From a virus: DNA of 64,000 nucleotides. The translations under genes were made by a program, and so were the position numbers. Positions 49,023 through 58,759 of this stretch are shown here, piece by piece (position 1 is the first letter of the stretch; each line of letters opens with the position of its first letter). The notes beneath the pieces were generated by a model that saw only the letters and a list, made by a program, of their open reading frames with translations, was not told the origin of the DNA and did no database searches. The stretch lies in IMG/VR virus record IMGVR_UViG_3300030329_004647, positions 62,001 to 126,000 of that record; one strand, given 5' to 3'.

Positions 49023-50765
49023 ATGAACAAAGAACAATTAATACATGAGTACGCTAAGTGTTTTAAAAACACATCATATGCTATAGAGAGTTATCTAGAG
49101 ACATACGACAATACTCAAAGTAAATACGTTCCCTTTAAACTTTTTCCTGAACAGAAAAAGATGTTAAACAACTTTGAGAAGTATAATGAAAATATAACCA
49201 AAAAATATCGACAAGCTGGTGTGTCCACAGCAACCGCAGCCTGGATATCCAAACAACTACAATTCGCTTCTAAAACAAAACCAGAAAAAGTTCTGATTCT
49301 AGCTAATAAACTAGATACAGCTCAAGAATTAGCTAATAAAATTAGAGGATTTTTAAATCAATGGCCAGAATGGGTTAATGTTGGTTTTTCTAAAGAAAAA
49401 GATTCCCAAAGACATTATAAATTAAATAATGGATGTGAAGTTAAAGCTGTTGCCACCTCTGTAGATGCACTAAGAGGATATACACCAACCATATTGATAT
49501 TTGATGAAGCAGCCTATATTGAAGCTGGAGACGACCTATGGGCAGCATGTATGGCTTCATTATCTACAGGAGGTCAAGTTATCGTAATTTCAACACCAAA
49601 CGGTTATGATAAAATTTATTATGAAATATATGACCAATCTATTCAAGGAATGAATAATTTTCAAATATCAGAATTACATTGGGAAAACGACCCTAGATTT
49701 ACTAAAGATTTAGAATGGGTAAAAACTAAAGATATTGTACATTATATGTTAAATCGTGAAGATTATAACGATGATTTAAATATAAAAGAAGATGATTTAG
49801 ATAAGTATCCTTCTTTAATAAAAAAAGGATATAAACCATACTCTTCATGGTTTGAATCAATGTGTAAAAAGTTAAAGTTCGATAGAAGAAAAATATCCCA
49901 GGAATTAGAAAGTGCTTTTTTAGGTTCTGGTGATAATGTTATACCCATTGATACTATAGATAATATAAAAGAAAGAATGGTAGAGGAACCTAAAGAAAAA
50001 TATGCAAGTGGACAATTATGGGTTTGGGAAGAAGCTATTGTAGGACATAAATATATTATGGGTATAGACGTATCAAGAGGAGACTCTGAGGACTTCACCT
50101 CAATTGTGGTTATAGATTTTGAAGAAAGAAAACAGGTAATGGAGTATTTGGGAAAAATACCACCTGATTTAGCAGCGGACTTAGCTTTTAAATGGGGTAA
50201 TCTATATAAAGCTTACATCGTTATAGACATTACAGGAGGTATGGGCGTAGCTACATCAAGAAAATTACAGGAATTAGGTTATAGAGATTTATATGTAGAA
50301 GGAGCTAATACAGCTGATAAGTGGAAATACAATCCTAAACTATTAGAAAAAATACCAGGACTTAGTTTTAATAATAAAAGAACACAAATTGTTTCTGCTT
50401 TTGAAGAAGCTCTACGTCATGGTTTTAATGTTAAATCTCACAGATTATTAAATGAACTTTATACTTTCGTATATGTTAACGGTAAACCCAACCACATGAA
50501 AGGAAAACATGATGATTTAATCATGGCAATGGCTATGGCTATTTATGTTGGTGAAAGTTCTTTTTCACAACTTACAAAAGCTGATGAAATGACAAAAGCA
50601 ATGTTGGATAGTTGGGTTACACATAAAAAAGAAAATGATGAACAGTCAGTTGACCTAAGACCAGGTAGAGATTCTAACGTTCTAAACCCTCATATAACGC
50701 CACAAGCAACACAACAAGGGCTATATAGAGAGTATAGTTGGTTATTTGGAGCAAAACCTAAGTAA
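49023..50765 (+). CDS. Large terminase subunit (gp17-like)
   Basis: 580 residues. The DNA-packaging motor ATPase/nuclease of the T4 type. ATPase domain: Walker A-like KYRQAGVSTATAAW (61-74), Walker B ILIFDEAAY (157-165), coupling motif VISTPNG. RNase H-like nuclease domain: MGIDVSRGDSEDFTSIVVID (346-365, first catalytic Asp), IVIDITGG (second), and GKHDDLIMAMAMA (third acidic cluster). Full length for the family. Acts at the portal vertex to fill the head. Confidence 0.95.
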   Translation: MNKEQLIHEYAKCFKNTSYAIESYLETYDNTQSKYVPFKLFPEQKKMLNNFEKYNENITKKYRQAGVSTATAAWISKQLQFASKTKPEKVLILANKLDTAQELANKIRGFLNQWPEWVNVGFSKEKDSQRHYKLNNGCEVKAVATSVDALRGYTPTILIFDEAAYIEAGDDLWAACMASLSTGGQVIVISTPNGYDKIYYEIYDQSIQGMNNFQISELHWENDPRFTKDLEWVKTKDIVHYMLNREDYNDDLNIKEDDLDKYPSLIKKGYKPYSSWFESMCKKLKFDRRKISQELESAFLGSGDNVIPIDTIDNIKERMVEEPKEKYASGQLWVWEEAIVGHKYIMGIDVSRGDSEDFTSIVVIDFEERKQVMEYLGKIPPDLAADLAFKWGNLYKAYIVIDITGGMGVATSRKLQELGYRDLYVEGANTADKWKYNPKLLEKIPGLSFNNKRTQIVSAFEEALRHGFNVKSHRLLNELYTFVYVNGKPNHMKGKHDDLIMAMAMAIYVGESSFSQLTKADEMTKAMLDSWVTHKKENDEQSVDLRPGRDSNVLNPHITPQATQQGLYREYSWLFGAKPK

Positions 50766-50774
50766 TATGTTCAC

Positions 50775-50782
50775 TATTTATT
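50775..50782 (+). promoter_or_regulatory. Late promoter TATTTATT
   Basis: 22 nt before the portal ATG at 50805. Confidence 0.45.
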
Positions 50783-50804
50783 ATTAATATATTATATTAT
50801 AGAC

Positions 50805-52640
50805 ATGGCAGATAAACTAACAATATTTCAGAGACTATCCAAATTATTTGGACCAGAAGGACCAAGGGTAGATAGACCTTCCTTCCAACAGTACAAATTT
50901 GATAAAAAAGATTTATTAAAAACTACTTCTAAAGCAGAGTTTGACCAAGAAAAACTACAAATACAACAAACTCTTTATTTAGCAAATCAGTGGACAAAAA
51001 TTGATAATGAATTATATACACAATCTATATATTATGAACCTACAAGATTAGCTTCATATTATGACTACGAGTCAATGGAATTTACACCAGAAATATCAGC
51101 AGCTTTAGATATTTTTGCTGAAGAATCTACCACACCATCAGAAGAAGGTTATATATTAACTTTATATTCGGAATCCGCAAGAATAAAATCTATATTAGCG
51201 GACCTTTTTAATAATATTTTAGATGTTGATACAAATTTACAAATGTGGTGTAGAAACATGTGTAAATATGGTGACGATTTTGTGTATTTAAAAATAGACC
51301 CAGAAAAAGGCGTTATAGGATGTTTTCAACTACCTAATATTGAAATAGAGAGAGTAGAAACTGGTAACTATCCTAATGTTCCAGCTACAACATCTCCAGA
51401 TGGTGAAAAAGAAAGAAAGTTAAGATTTCATTGGAAGGAAAAAAATATGGAATTTAATTCTTGGGAAATGGCTCACTTTAGATTATTAGGTGATGACAGA
51501 AGATTACCTTACGGTACATCTATGTTGGAAAAAGCTAGAAGAACCTGGAAACAATTATTATTAGCGGAAGACGCTATGTTGGTTTATAGAACATCAAGAG
51601 CTCCTGAACGAAGAGTATTTAAGGTATTCGTAGGTAATATGGATGACAAAGATGTAGAAGCGTATATCAATAGAGTAGCAAACAAATTTAAAAGAGACCC
51701 CGTTGTGGACCCTCAAAATGGTAATGTGGACATGAGATACAATCAAATGGCAGTAGACCAAGATTTTTTCATCCCAGTAAGAGACGCAGCTGCTCCTAAT
51801 CCGATAGAGACTTTACCTGGAGCTACAAATCTAAGTGAAATAGCTGATATAGAATACATCCAAAAAAAGTTACTAGCGGCTTTAAGAATTCCTAAAGCAT
51901 TTTTAGGTTTTGAAGAGGTTGTTGGTGAAGGTAAAAATCTATCTTTATTAGATATAAGATTTGCTCGTACTATAAACAGAATCCAGAAATCTTTAATACA
52001 AGAACTGAACAAAATAGCTATTATCCATTTATATATTTTAGGATTTGAAGATGAACTTGATAATTTTGCTTTAGGACTAACCAATCCATCTACTCAAGCA
52101 GAATTACTAAAAGTAGAACAATGGCAAACAAAAATTACTTTATATAAAGACGCTGTTAGTGACCCTGGTAACGGTATACAACCAACCTCAAGTACTTGGG
52201 CAAAGAAACATGTTTTAGGTATGAGTGATGAAGAAATAAAATTAGATTTACAACAACAAAGATTTGAAAAAGCAATCGCTAAAGAGTTGGAGACAACAGG
52301 AGACATCATTAAGAAAACAGGAGTATTCAATAATATAGATAAATTATATGGGGACATAGAACAGACTGAAAAAGAAGGGGGTGAAACTGCTGGTGAAGGT
52401 GGTGATGAATTTGCTACTGGTGCAGAAGGTTTACCTGGTGGTGAAGAAACTAGTCCACCACCTGCAGCGGAAGAAAGTCCTGAACCAGCCGCTGAAGGGT
52501 ACAAGGTTGAGAAAGATTTACCACTAATTCTAGAAAATAAAGGGGTAGAGTTGCCTAATCTAGACGAACTTACACAAGAAAATAATAAAAAGATTAAGGA
52601 CATACAAGAAGATATAGACGCTTTACTTGATGATGACTAA
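50805..52640 (+). CDS. Portal protein (gp20-like)
   Basis: 611 residues. Shows the gp20 core: SAALDIFAEESTTPSEEG, MCKYGDDFVYLKI, LPNIEIERVETG, RAPERRVFKVFVGNM, MRYNQMAVDQDFFIPVRD, and LPGATNLSEIADIEYIQKKL followed by ALRIPKAFLGFE. Forms the 12-mer through which DNA enters and leaves the head. The C-terminal 120 residues (Gly/Glu/Pro-rich, then a helix) are an extension not typical of T4. Confidence 0.93.
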   Translation: MADKLTIFQRLSKLFGPEGPRVDRPSFQQYKFDKKDLLKTTSKAEFDQEKLQIQQTLYLANQWTKIDNELYTQSIYYEPTRLASYYDYESMEFTPEISAALDIFAEESTTPSEEGYILTLYSESARIKSILADLFNNILDVDTNLQMWCRNMCKYGDDFVYLKIDPEKGVIGCFQLPNIEIERVETGNYPNVPATTSPDGEKERKLRFHWKEKNMEFNSWEMAHFRLLGDDRRLPYGTSMLEKARRTWKQLLLAEDAMLVYRTSRAPERRVFKVFVGNMDDKDVEAYINRVANKFKRDPVVDPQNGNVDMRYNQMAVDQDFFIPVRDAAAPNPIETLPGATNLSEIADIEYIQKKLLAALRIPKAFLGFEEVVGEGKNLSLLDIRFARTINRIQKSLIQELNKIAIIHLYILGFEDELDNFALGLTNPSTQAELLKVEQWQTKITLYKDAVSDPGNGIQPTSSTWAKKHVLGMSDEEIKLDLQQQRFEKAIAKELETTGDIIKKTGVFNNIDKLYGDIEQTEKEGGETAGEGGDEFATGAEGLPGGEETSPPPAAEESPEPAAEGYKVEKDLPLILENKGVELPNLDELTQENNKKIKDIQEDIDALLDDD

Positions 52641-52648
52641 TATTTATT
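52641..52648 (+). promoter_or_regulatory. Late promoter TATTTATT
   Basis: 13 nt before the ATG at 52662. Confidence 0.5.
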
Positions 52649-52661
52649 AGAAAACAACATT

Positions 52662-53402
52662 ATGGAAGGATTCGGAAAATACAAACACAATATAGACAGT
52701 ATACTAATTAATTCTTATAAAGATAAAAAAACATTTAAGTCTAATTTTCATGTTATAATGGGCGGAATGAAATTATCTGAAGATTTTAGAGAATTTTTTA
52801 CATTATATAACGATATAGAAAATAAAAAATTTAAAAGTATTAATGAGGCTAATGAGTATTTAACTGAATCTGTAAATATTCTTCGTACAAAATTAAAAAG
52901 TCTTAAAACTCCTTATAAGATTTTTAAACAAGTATTTTCTAAAAGAAAAAATCTATGTGAAAACTACACAAACGAGATTTATAAAAAATTAGATTACTTA
53001 ATTTTTTCTACTAAATTAAAAAGTGTAGAAAATAAAATACAAATTAAAGAGGAGTTAACCAATCACATGACCCAACCACTAAATGAAAGTATTTCTAAAA
53101 GTGTGGATAGTAAAATTTTATCCCACGTACTTTCAAAAAACTATAATGAAAAATATAGTACTTTGACCACTGAGGAAAAATCTTTAGTTAAAAAAGTTTT
53201 ATCGTGTGACGATAAAGAAATTAAAAATCAAATACGTACATTAAAAGAAGAAAATTTAAAAAAAATAAATTCTATTCTGAATGAAAGTAATGATGATAAC
53301 CTATCTGCAAAATTAGTAAAAACAAAAGATAAGGTTAAACAAATGGGTAATAGTAGGAACACTTTATTAAAATTACAAAAGTTAAATAGAGATTTGGTTT
53401 AA
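52662..53402 (+). CDS. Putative prohead core-type protein
   Basis: 246 residues starting MEGFGKYKHNIDSILINSYK, almost wholly helical and Lys/Asn/Ser-rich (KKTFKSNFHVIMGGMKLSED; KLKSLKTPYKIFKQVFSKRK). Position between portal and prohead protease is where T4 keeps its small core proteins 67 and 68; sequence identity to those is not evident. LNES occurs twice (possible leader-like ends). Confidence 0.55.
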   Translation: MEGFGKYKHNIDSILINSYKDKKTFKSNFHVIMGGMKLSEDFREFFTLYNDIENKKFKSINEANEYLTESVNILRTKLKSLKTPYKIFKQVFSKRKNLCENYTNEIYKKLDYLIFSTKLKSVENKIQIKEELTNHMTQPLNESISKSVDSKILSHVLSKNYNEKYSTLTTEEKSLVKKVLSCDDKEIKNQIRTLKEENLKKINSILNESNDDNLSAKLVKTKDKVKQMGNSRNTLLKLQKLNRDLV

Positions 53403-53441
53403 GGTAGGTTTTTTCTTATATTTTTATAAACCTATAAAAAT

Positions 53442-53870
53442 ATGAAACATGGAAAACACGTACAATTAAAACTAAATAATACCTTCAGAACTTCCTATGG
53501 AACTGTAGATTCAAAAAATTTAAAATCATTATTTATTAGTATATCATCTTGGGCTGAACCCCACGAAGACAGAACTAACTGGGATAGGATTATTGGTTCA
53601 CTAAAAAAGAGTATCAAGATAGCAATTCTAAATAAACTAAACTCAAACCTATTTAAATCAAAAATGGTGGTGGACTTAGATATTAGGTCTAGTGGATTAA
53701 TGATGAATAAAAAAAGCTTTATGAAGTGTGAAGTAACATTATTTACTACCAAAAATTTAAATATAAAATCACAAGAACTAATTACTAATATTAATGAATT
53801 AATTGAAAATACCATTGAAAACGCACTACATTCAAATTCCTACTTCAGTTTTCACCCTAAAAAAAGGTAA
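53442..53870 (+). CDS. Hypothetical head-region protein
   Basis: 142 residues starting MKHGKHVQLKLNNTFRTSYG. Beta-rich first part, then helix (NWDRIIGSLKKSIKIAILNK) and a beta region (KMVVDLDIRSSGLMM). No family recognised. Preceded by TATATTTTTATAAA, a relaxed form of the late element. Confidence 0.6.
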   Translation: MKHGKHVQLKLNNTFRTSYGTVDSKNLKSLFISISSWAEPHEDRTNWDRIIGSLKKSIKIAILNKLNSNLFKSKMVVDLDIRSSGLMMNKKSFMKCEVTLFTTKNLNIKSQELITNINELIENTIENALHSNSYFSFHPKKR

Positions 53871-53897
53871 CCACCAACTTTTTTAATAGTTTCAATG

Positions 53898-53905
53898 TAT
53901 TTATA
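53898..53905 (+). promoter_or_regulatory. Late promoter TATTTATA
   Basis: 33 nt before the ATG at 53939. Confidence 0.5.
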
Positions 53906-53938
53906 ATATGAATAACAAAAGATAAAAAAATATAACAT

Positions 53939-54514
53939 ATGGCACCATTTTTAGACTTACAATCAAACACATCTTGGCCAGGAACAGGTAATAACCAGGT
54001 TAAAGGTTTACAAGACGCTTTAAAAACTGTTGACCCAATAACTCAGGTAACCCTTCAGATTGGATTAGGTAGATATGCTGCTGGTGGTTCAAATGCTATG
54101 AAAAGAGCTACATCAGGAATGACGTTAAATTTATTTTTCGTTGACAACTACTTTAATGGTCAAAAACAATTTGAAAGTAAAAAATCAATGAACGACAATA
54201 AACCAGCATATGTGTTGAGATATGGTGACAATGACGCGTGGGAAATAATGTCTTGGAACATACGTTCACATGTTATGACTGGAACTACAGGACCTGACGC
54301 TTTAACAATACTTCCTAGAAACCAATGGCTTGGTATCGGTGGATTGAATAACGGAAGTAAGGAAGGTCACATGTTTAGTGTTGGAGACTTTAACGTATAT
54401 TCTGGTGGAACTGGTGGTTCTGACAATACACCATGGACAAGACTACATAGTCATCCTTGGGGACCAGGATTCTCAGCTGGAACTGCAATTATAACAGGAG
54501 TAACATTTAGTTAA
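53939..54514 (+). CDS. Putative virion structural protein
   Basis: 191 residues starting MAPFLDLQSNTSWPGTGNNQ. Gly/Asn/Ser/Thr-rich, beta-type, Trp-containing (NAWEIMSW-like DDAWEIMSWNIRSHVMTG), no Cys and balanced charge, as in abundant capsid or tail components. It has its own late promoter and strong terminator, which suggests high expression. Not recognisably tail tube gp19 or Soc/Hoc. Confidence 0.6.
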   Translation: MAPFLDLQSNTSWPGTGNNQVKGLQDALKTVDPITQVTLQIGLGRYAAGGSNAMKRATSGMTLNLFFVDNYFNGQKQFESKKSMNDNKPAYVLRYGDNDAWEIMSWNIRSHVMTGTTGPDALTILPRNQWLGIGGLNNGSKEGHMFSVGDFNVYSGGTGGSDNTPWTRLHSHPWGPGFSAGTAIITGVTFS

Positions 54515-54542
54515 CACTAAACCCACCCAATTTAATAATATC

Positions 54543-54572
54543 AAATAAAAGCCCTTTAAGGGCTTTTATTTT
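54543..54572 (+). terminator. Strong terminator
   Basis: AAATAAAAGCCCTT/AAGGGCTTTTATTT, a 14-bp near-perfect stem flanked by T. Confidence 0.85.
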
Positions 54573-54580
54573 GCCCAAAG

Positions 54581-54588
54581 TATTTATT
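54581..54588 (+). promoter_or_regulatory. Late promoter TATTTATT
   Basis: 13 nt before ATG 54602; overlaps the TTG at 54587, which is therefore not the start. Confidence 0.5.
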
Positions 54589-54601
54589 GAAAAAGAATTA
54601 T

Positions 54602-55303
54602 ATGAAGATTTTAGGACCCAAAGATATTGGCCACGGATTATTAATAGAATATGATGCTGGACATCTCTCACCACAAGACAATGTTAAAGTAATTAAAGAG
54701 ATGAAAAACTCTGAGTTTTCTGATGAAGTGTATATGTATTGTATCTTACAAAAATATGGAACACCAAATAGAAACGGGAGAGTATACCCAAAAAGAATAT
54801 TAGAAAGAGAAAATGATAGATACCAAGACGTTATTAAAAGAGGAAGTGCTATTTCCGAACTAAACCACCCAGAATCTTCACTAATTGATTTAGAAAGAAC
54901 TTCTCATGTTATCACAGAAACTTTTTGGGATGGTAACAAACTAATGGGAAGACTAAAATTGTTAACAACTCCAGGATACCACCAAAAAGGAATAGTATCA
55001 TCTATGGGGGATATCGCAGCTAATTTATTAAGACAAGGAATCACTTTAGGTATTTCATCTAGAGGAGTTGGTTCACTAAAGAAAAGCGGAGAACACAATG
55101 AGGTACAAGATGATTTTGAATTGATATGTTTTGACCTTGTTTCATCACCATCTACACCAGGCTCTTATCTATTTAAAGACATGAGTGAAGTTGATAATTA
55201 TGATGAAGTATTAGAGACCGTAAAAGAAAAAGATTCATTCGACTCAAAAATAGATAGGTCGCTTTCTCTAATGGATAGATTAGATAACTTTCTTAATCAT
55301 TAA
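54602..55303 (+). CDS. Prohead maturation protease (gp21-like)
   Basis: 233 residues from ATG 54602. Serine protease of the T4 gp21/herpesvirus assemblin type: NRNGRVYPKRIL (56-67), SELNHPESS with catalytic His 89, and GISSRGVGSL with catalytic Ser at 152 or 153. Cuts scaffold, capsid protein and internal proteins, in T4 after (Leu/Ile)-x-Glu. Sits between virion genes and the scaffold gene. Its presence underlies the idea that the many hydrophobic-x-Glu leader ends are cleavage sites. Confidence 0.92.
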   Translation: MKILGPKDIGHGLLIEYDAGHLSPQDNVKVIKEMKNSEFSDEVYMYCILQKYGTPNRNGRVYPKRILERENDRYQDVIKRGSAISELNHPESSLIDLERTSHVITETFWDGNKLMGRLKLLTTPGYHQKGIVSSMGDIAANLLRQGITLGISSRGVGSLKKSGEHNEVQDDFELICFDLVSSPSTPGSYLFKDMSEVDNYDEVLETVKEKDSFDSKIDRSLSLMDRLDNFLNH

Positions 55304-55353
55304 AAAATTACTTCTATTAATTCATTAACACTAACTTTTTTAGAAAATAAATG

Positions 55354-55361
55354 TATTTATA
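55354..55361 (+). promoter_or_regulatory. Late promoter TATTTATA
   Basis: 40 nt before the scaffold ATG at 55402. Confidence 0.5.
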
Positions 55362-55401
55362 GAAGCATAAACTGTATAAACTAACATAAAAACGAAAGTA
55401 T

Positions 55402-56823
55402 ATGTCAAAAGAATCTTTAATAGAACAAGCACTGCTCGAGGCTGAACAGTTGGAAAATACTATGAGGTCTAACGCAAAAGAAATACTTGCTTCAACAATG
55501 AAGGAAGAAATTGGAGAGTTAGTACAAGAATCGTTAGCTGAGAAAGACGATTACCTTAAGGAGCAAACAGAAGAGGACATTGAAGACGAGACTTTAGATT
55601 TTGAAGGGTCAGATGATGACGCTGAAGAAATGGAAATGTCTGTCGAAATTCCTGATTTAGAAGATGAGATGGAGGACGATGAACTCGCACCTCTTGATTT
55701 AACCTCAGCAACTGACGACGAAGTCATAAAAGTATTTAAAGCCATGGGTGATGAAGATGGTATCATTGTTAAAAAAGACGAAGATGAAATTTCATTACAA
55801 GATGGTGAAGATGAGTACTTAATAAAATTAGAAGAAAACAAAAATATGAAAACAAAAAAATCTAATTTAAAAGAAATGGAAAAAGAAATGGAAGTTGACG
55901 AATTAATGATGGATGAGGAATCACCAGAAACTGATGAAACAACTGAAATGGAAGAAGAAGTTATGTATGAAATCGAATTATCTGATGAAGATGAGGATAA
56001 ATCAGAAGAAACTAAAGAAGACGCACACGAAGAAGAGATGGAAGAAGGTCACATGCACCACAAATTTAAGCAAGGTTACGACGCTAGACAAGATGACTCA
56101 CTGGGAGATTTAGATGGACCAGAAAGTAGTTATTCACAATCTTTTGCAGACCGTAGACGTGAAAGAGAAGGTATGAGAAAATCTGCCAGAAGAACTCCAG
56201 ACATGTTAAACGCGGGTAAAAAAGAAGTGGGTGAAATGGTTCGCCAAAATAACCTAGGTCAAAAAGTCCATGCTGGTAACAGAAGTAATTCTTACAACAA
56301 AGCTGCTAGAAAAAAATCTGGAATTCATTTACCAGAATCTAGAAGAAAGAAAGCTAGAATTTCTGAAAGAGCTAGAAAGGTTGCACAAAAATCTTCAGTA
56401 TCTAAAAACTACGGTCAACTTAAAGAAGAAATTACTGGATTAAAATCTAAGAATTTTGAATATAAGAAGGCTTTATCGTCATTTAGGGACAAATTAAACG
56501 AGGTAGGAGTATTCAATTCCAACTTAGCTTACGCAACTAGATTGTTCACTGAACATTCTACAACTAAACAGGAGAAGATTAATATTCTTAAAAGATTTGA
56601 CAACGTCCAATCTTTAAAAGAATCTAAATCACTCTATAAGGTAATCAAAGAGGAGTTATCGACTGTTAAATCTCCGAAAACTAAAAAAACAATTTCGGAA
56701 GCAGTTGAAAAACGAATCAACAAATCCCCAAGAAGCGGAAGTAAGAGTAAACTAACTGAAAGTAAAGTTTACGAAAACCCACAATTCTCAAGGATTAAAG
56801 ACTTAATTAATAAAATAAACTAA
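55402..56823 (+). CDS. Prohead core/scaffold protein (gp22-like)
   Basis: 473 residues. Residues 1-215 are extremely acidic (e.g. DIEDETLDFEGSDDDAEEME), 225-320 basic (RRREREGMRKSARR; ARKKSGIH), and the C-terminal part 325-473 is helical and Lys-rich with SFRDKLNEVGVFNSNLAYAT, which resembles the core-protein helix of T4-like cyanophages. Many hydrophobic-x-Glu sites would allow digestion by the protease encoded just upstream. Followed after 14 nt by the capsid gene. Confidence 0.85.
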   Translation: MSKESLIEQALLEAEQLENTMRSNAKEILASTMKEEIGELVQESLAEKDDYLKEQTEEDIEDETLDFEGSDDDAEEMEMSVEIPDLEDEMEDDELAPLDLTSATDDEVIKVFKAMGDEDGIIVKKDEDEISLQDGEDEYLIKLEENKNMKTKKSNLKEMEKEMEVDELMMDEESPETDETTEMEEEVMYEIELSDEDEDKSEETKEDAHEEEMEEGHMHHKFKQGYDARQDDSLGDLDGPESSYSQSFADRRREREGMRKSARRTPDMLNAGKKEVGEMVRQNNLGQKVHAGNRSNSYNKAARKKSGIHLPESRRKKARISERARKVAQKSSVSKNYGQLKEEITGLKSKNFEYKKALSSFRDKLNEVGVFNSNLAYATRLFTEHSTTKQEKINILKRFDNVQSLKESKSLYKVIKEELSTVKSPKTKKTISEAVEKRINKSPRSGSKSKLTESKVYENPQFSRIKDLINKIN

Positions 56824-56837
56824 AAAAATAAAAAAAC

Positions 56838-58670
56838 ATGGGAGCATTATTAGAATCCGGAATGGTTGGTAACATTGGGTTAAAACACCTAAAAGTTATC
56901 AAAGAGGATACAATTAATAAATGGGACAAATTAGGTTTCCTTGATGGCCTTAAAGGTCATGGAAGAGAAAACATTGCTCAGCTTTTTGAAAATCAGGCAA
57001 CTCATTTAATCAATGAGGCGACTGCAGCTGACAACTCAGGTTCTTTCGAAACTGTAGTTTTCCCTATTATTAGAAGAGTATTCTCAAAATTATTAGCTAA
57101 CGAAATCGTATCTGTACAGGCAATGAACTTACCAATTGGTAAATTATTCTACTTCGTACCAAAAGTATCAAGTAGAGTTGGTGAGGGTGGTATGTATGAA
57201 GGTTTCGCTCCATTTGGAGCACCAGGTGCACCGGCAACACAAACGCCAAGTTCACCTACATCAGCTACAACAATAAACTTATATGACAACTTCTACGCAA
57301 CTAACGCACCAATGGGTGCTGAAGATGGTCTTTATGACATCTCAAAAGGTTCGTACTCAGGTTATATCACAACTAATCTACAAGTTATGGACTGGAACGC
57401 TTCAGCTCGTACTTTAGGTTATGCTGCGACTAACTCTACAACTGTAACGTCATTAACATCAACAACTGATTGTTTAAAATCTGTGATTATTGGAGTTACT
57501 GGATTCCAGTCAACAGGTGAAGGTAAATTAATCGGACCGATGGGTAACGAAATAGATACTGAAGATTTCTTATCTTCTTTAACTTTAATTACTGAAAACG
57601 CTACAACTTGTAAGTCAGGTTCAACTAACTATAACGCTGGTGACAACATGTTATTCAGAGTTGTTACTCAAAAATACGGTAGGTCAATTGCGAACCCAAC
57701 AAGTTCGAAAACATCTACAGCTTTCCCTGGTGGAGACTTTGACAGTATTTGTGATGTAACAGGTACAATTTACTTAGAGGCTGACCTTTCGTGTCCAGCT
57801 TGTATTAATTGTGACTCTGTAGACGGATATGTTTGTTCATACTACGCAAATCGTGAGTTCCAAAATGAAACATCACCATTTAGTGCAGCGTGGAGAGTTT
57901 ACAAAGACCTAGAATTTGAAGAAAAAATGGGTGAAGTTTCTTTCGACCTTGAATCTGTTACAGTTTCGGTTACTGAAAGAAAATTAAGAGCTCAATGGTC
58001 ACCAGAGCTTGCACAAGACGTGTCAGCATTCCATAATATCGACGCTGAAGCTGAGTTAACTGCTTTACTTTCTGAAGAAGTTGCTGCTGAAATCGATAGA
58101 GAAATCTTAAGAGACCTTAGAAAAGGAGCAGCTTGGGATTTAAGATGGGATTACAATGGATGGAAGAGATTCCAATCAGGTCAAGCACCATATACTCAAA
58201 AAGACTGGAATCAAACGTTAATCACTGCGGTTAACCAAATTTCAGCTCAGATTCACAAATCTACATTGAGAGGTGGAGCTAACTGGATTGTTTGTTCTTC
58301 TGAGGTATCTGCAATATTTGATGACTTGGAGTACTTCCACGTGTCAAATGCAGCACCAGACCAAGACCAATACAACATGGGTATTGAAAAAGTTGGAACT
58401 CTAGGAGGTAGATATACTGTATATAGAGACCCTTATTTCCCACCTAACCAATTATTACTTGGTCACAAGGGAACGTCATTACTTGACACAGGGTATGTTT
58501 ACGCACCGTATGTACCGTTACAATTAACACCAACAATGTATAATCCATTTAACTTTACACCAATCAAGGGTATCATGACTAGATACGCTAAGAAAATGGT
58601 TAACAACCGTTTCTATGGTAGAGTTACTATCGATGGAGTTAAAACATTCGATGTTAAAGAGTTAAGATAA
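56838..58670 (+). CDS. Major capsid protein (gp23-like)
   Basis: 610 residues. N-terminal propeptide 1-60 (FENQ at 50-53 as in T4 gp23), ending I-N-E 58-60, the expected protease site; the mature protein would start ATAADNSGSFET. HK97-fold signatures of gp23: LRAQWSPELAQDVSAFHNID, AEAELTALLSEEVAAEIDRE, GGRYTVYRDPYFP, YAPYVPLQLTP, GIMTRYAKK. An insertion at about 200-340 with Cys pairs (CPACINCDS) is larger than in T4 and may form a surface domain. Abundant protein, and codon use shows more C-ending codons (AAC, TTC) than neighbours. Confidence 0.95.
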   Translation: MGALLESGMVGNIGLKHLKVIKEDTINKWDKLGFLDGLKGHGRENIAQLFENQATHLINEATAADNSGSFETVVFPIIRRVFSKLLANEIVSVQAMNLPIGKLFYFVPKVSSRVGEGGMYEGFAPFGAPGAPATQTPSSPTSATTINLYDNFYATNAPMGAEDGLYDISKGSYSGYITTNLQVMDWNASARTLGYAATNSTTVTSLTSTTDCLKSVIIGVTGFQSTGEGKLIGPMGNEIDTEDFLSSLTLITENATTCKSGSTNYNAGDNMLFRVVTQKYGRSIANPTSSKTSTAFPGGDFDSICDVTGTIYLEADLSCPACINCDSVDGYVCSYYANREFQNETSPFSAAWRVYKDLEFEEKMGEVSFDLESVTVSVTERKLRAQWSPELAQDVSAFHNIDAEAELTALLSEEVAAEIDREILRDLRKGAAWDLRWDYNGWKRFQSGQAPYTQKDWNQTLITAVNQISAQIHKSTLRGGANWIVCSSEVSAIFDDLEYFHVSNAAPDQDQYNMGIEKVGTLGGRYTVYRDPYFPPNQLLLGHKGTSLLDTGYVYAPYVPLQLTPTMYNPFNFTPIKGIMTRYAKKMVNNRFYGRVTIDGVKTFDVKELR

Positions 58671-58691
58671 TTATCGCTACTCTATATTATG

Positions 58692-58720
58692 AAAAACCCC
58701 TCTTCGGAGGGGTTTTTTTT
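58692..58720 (+). terminator. Strong terminator after capsid gene
   Basis: AAAAACCCCTC-TTCG-GAGGGGTTTTT, UUCG tetraloop, T8 tail. Confidence 0.92.
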
Positions 58721-58733
58721 ATGCATCTTAAAG

Positions 58734-58741
58734 TATTTATA
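58734..58741 (+). promoter_or_regulatory. Late promoter TATTTATA
   Basis: 18 nt before ATG 58760; lies inside the longer frame from 58721, which is therefore not the start. Confidence 0.55.
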
Positions 58742-58759
58742 TTAAAAGAACTTAAAATT

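Noticed and set aside
53939-54514. Tail tube protein gp19
   Set aside because: No sequence resemblance to gp19 that I can see; kept as unassigned virion protein.
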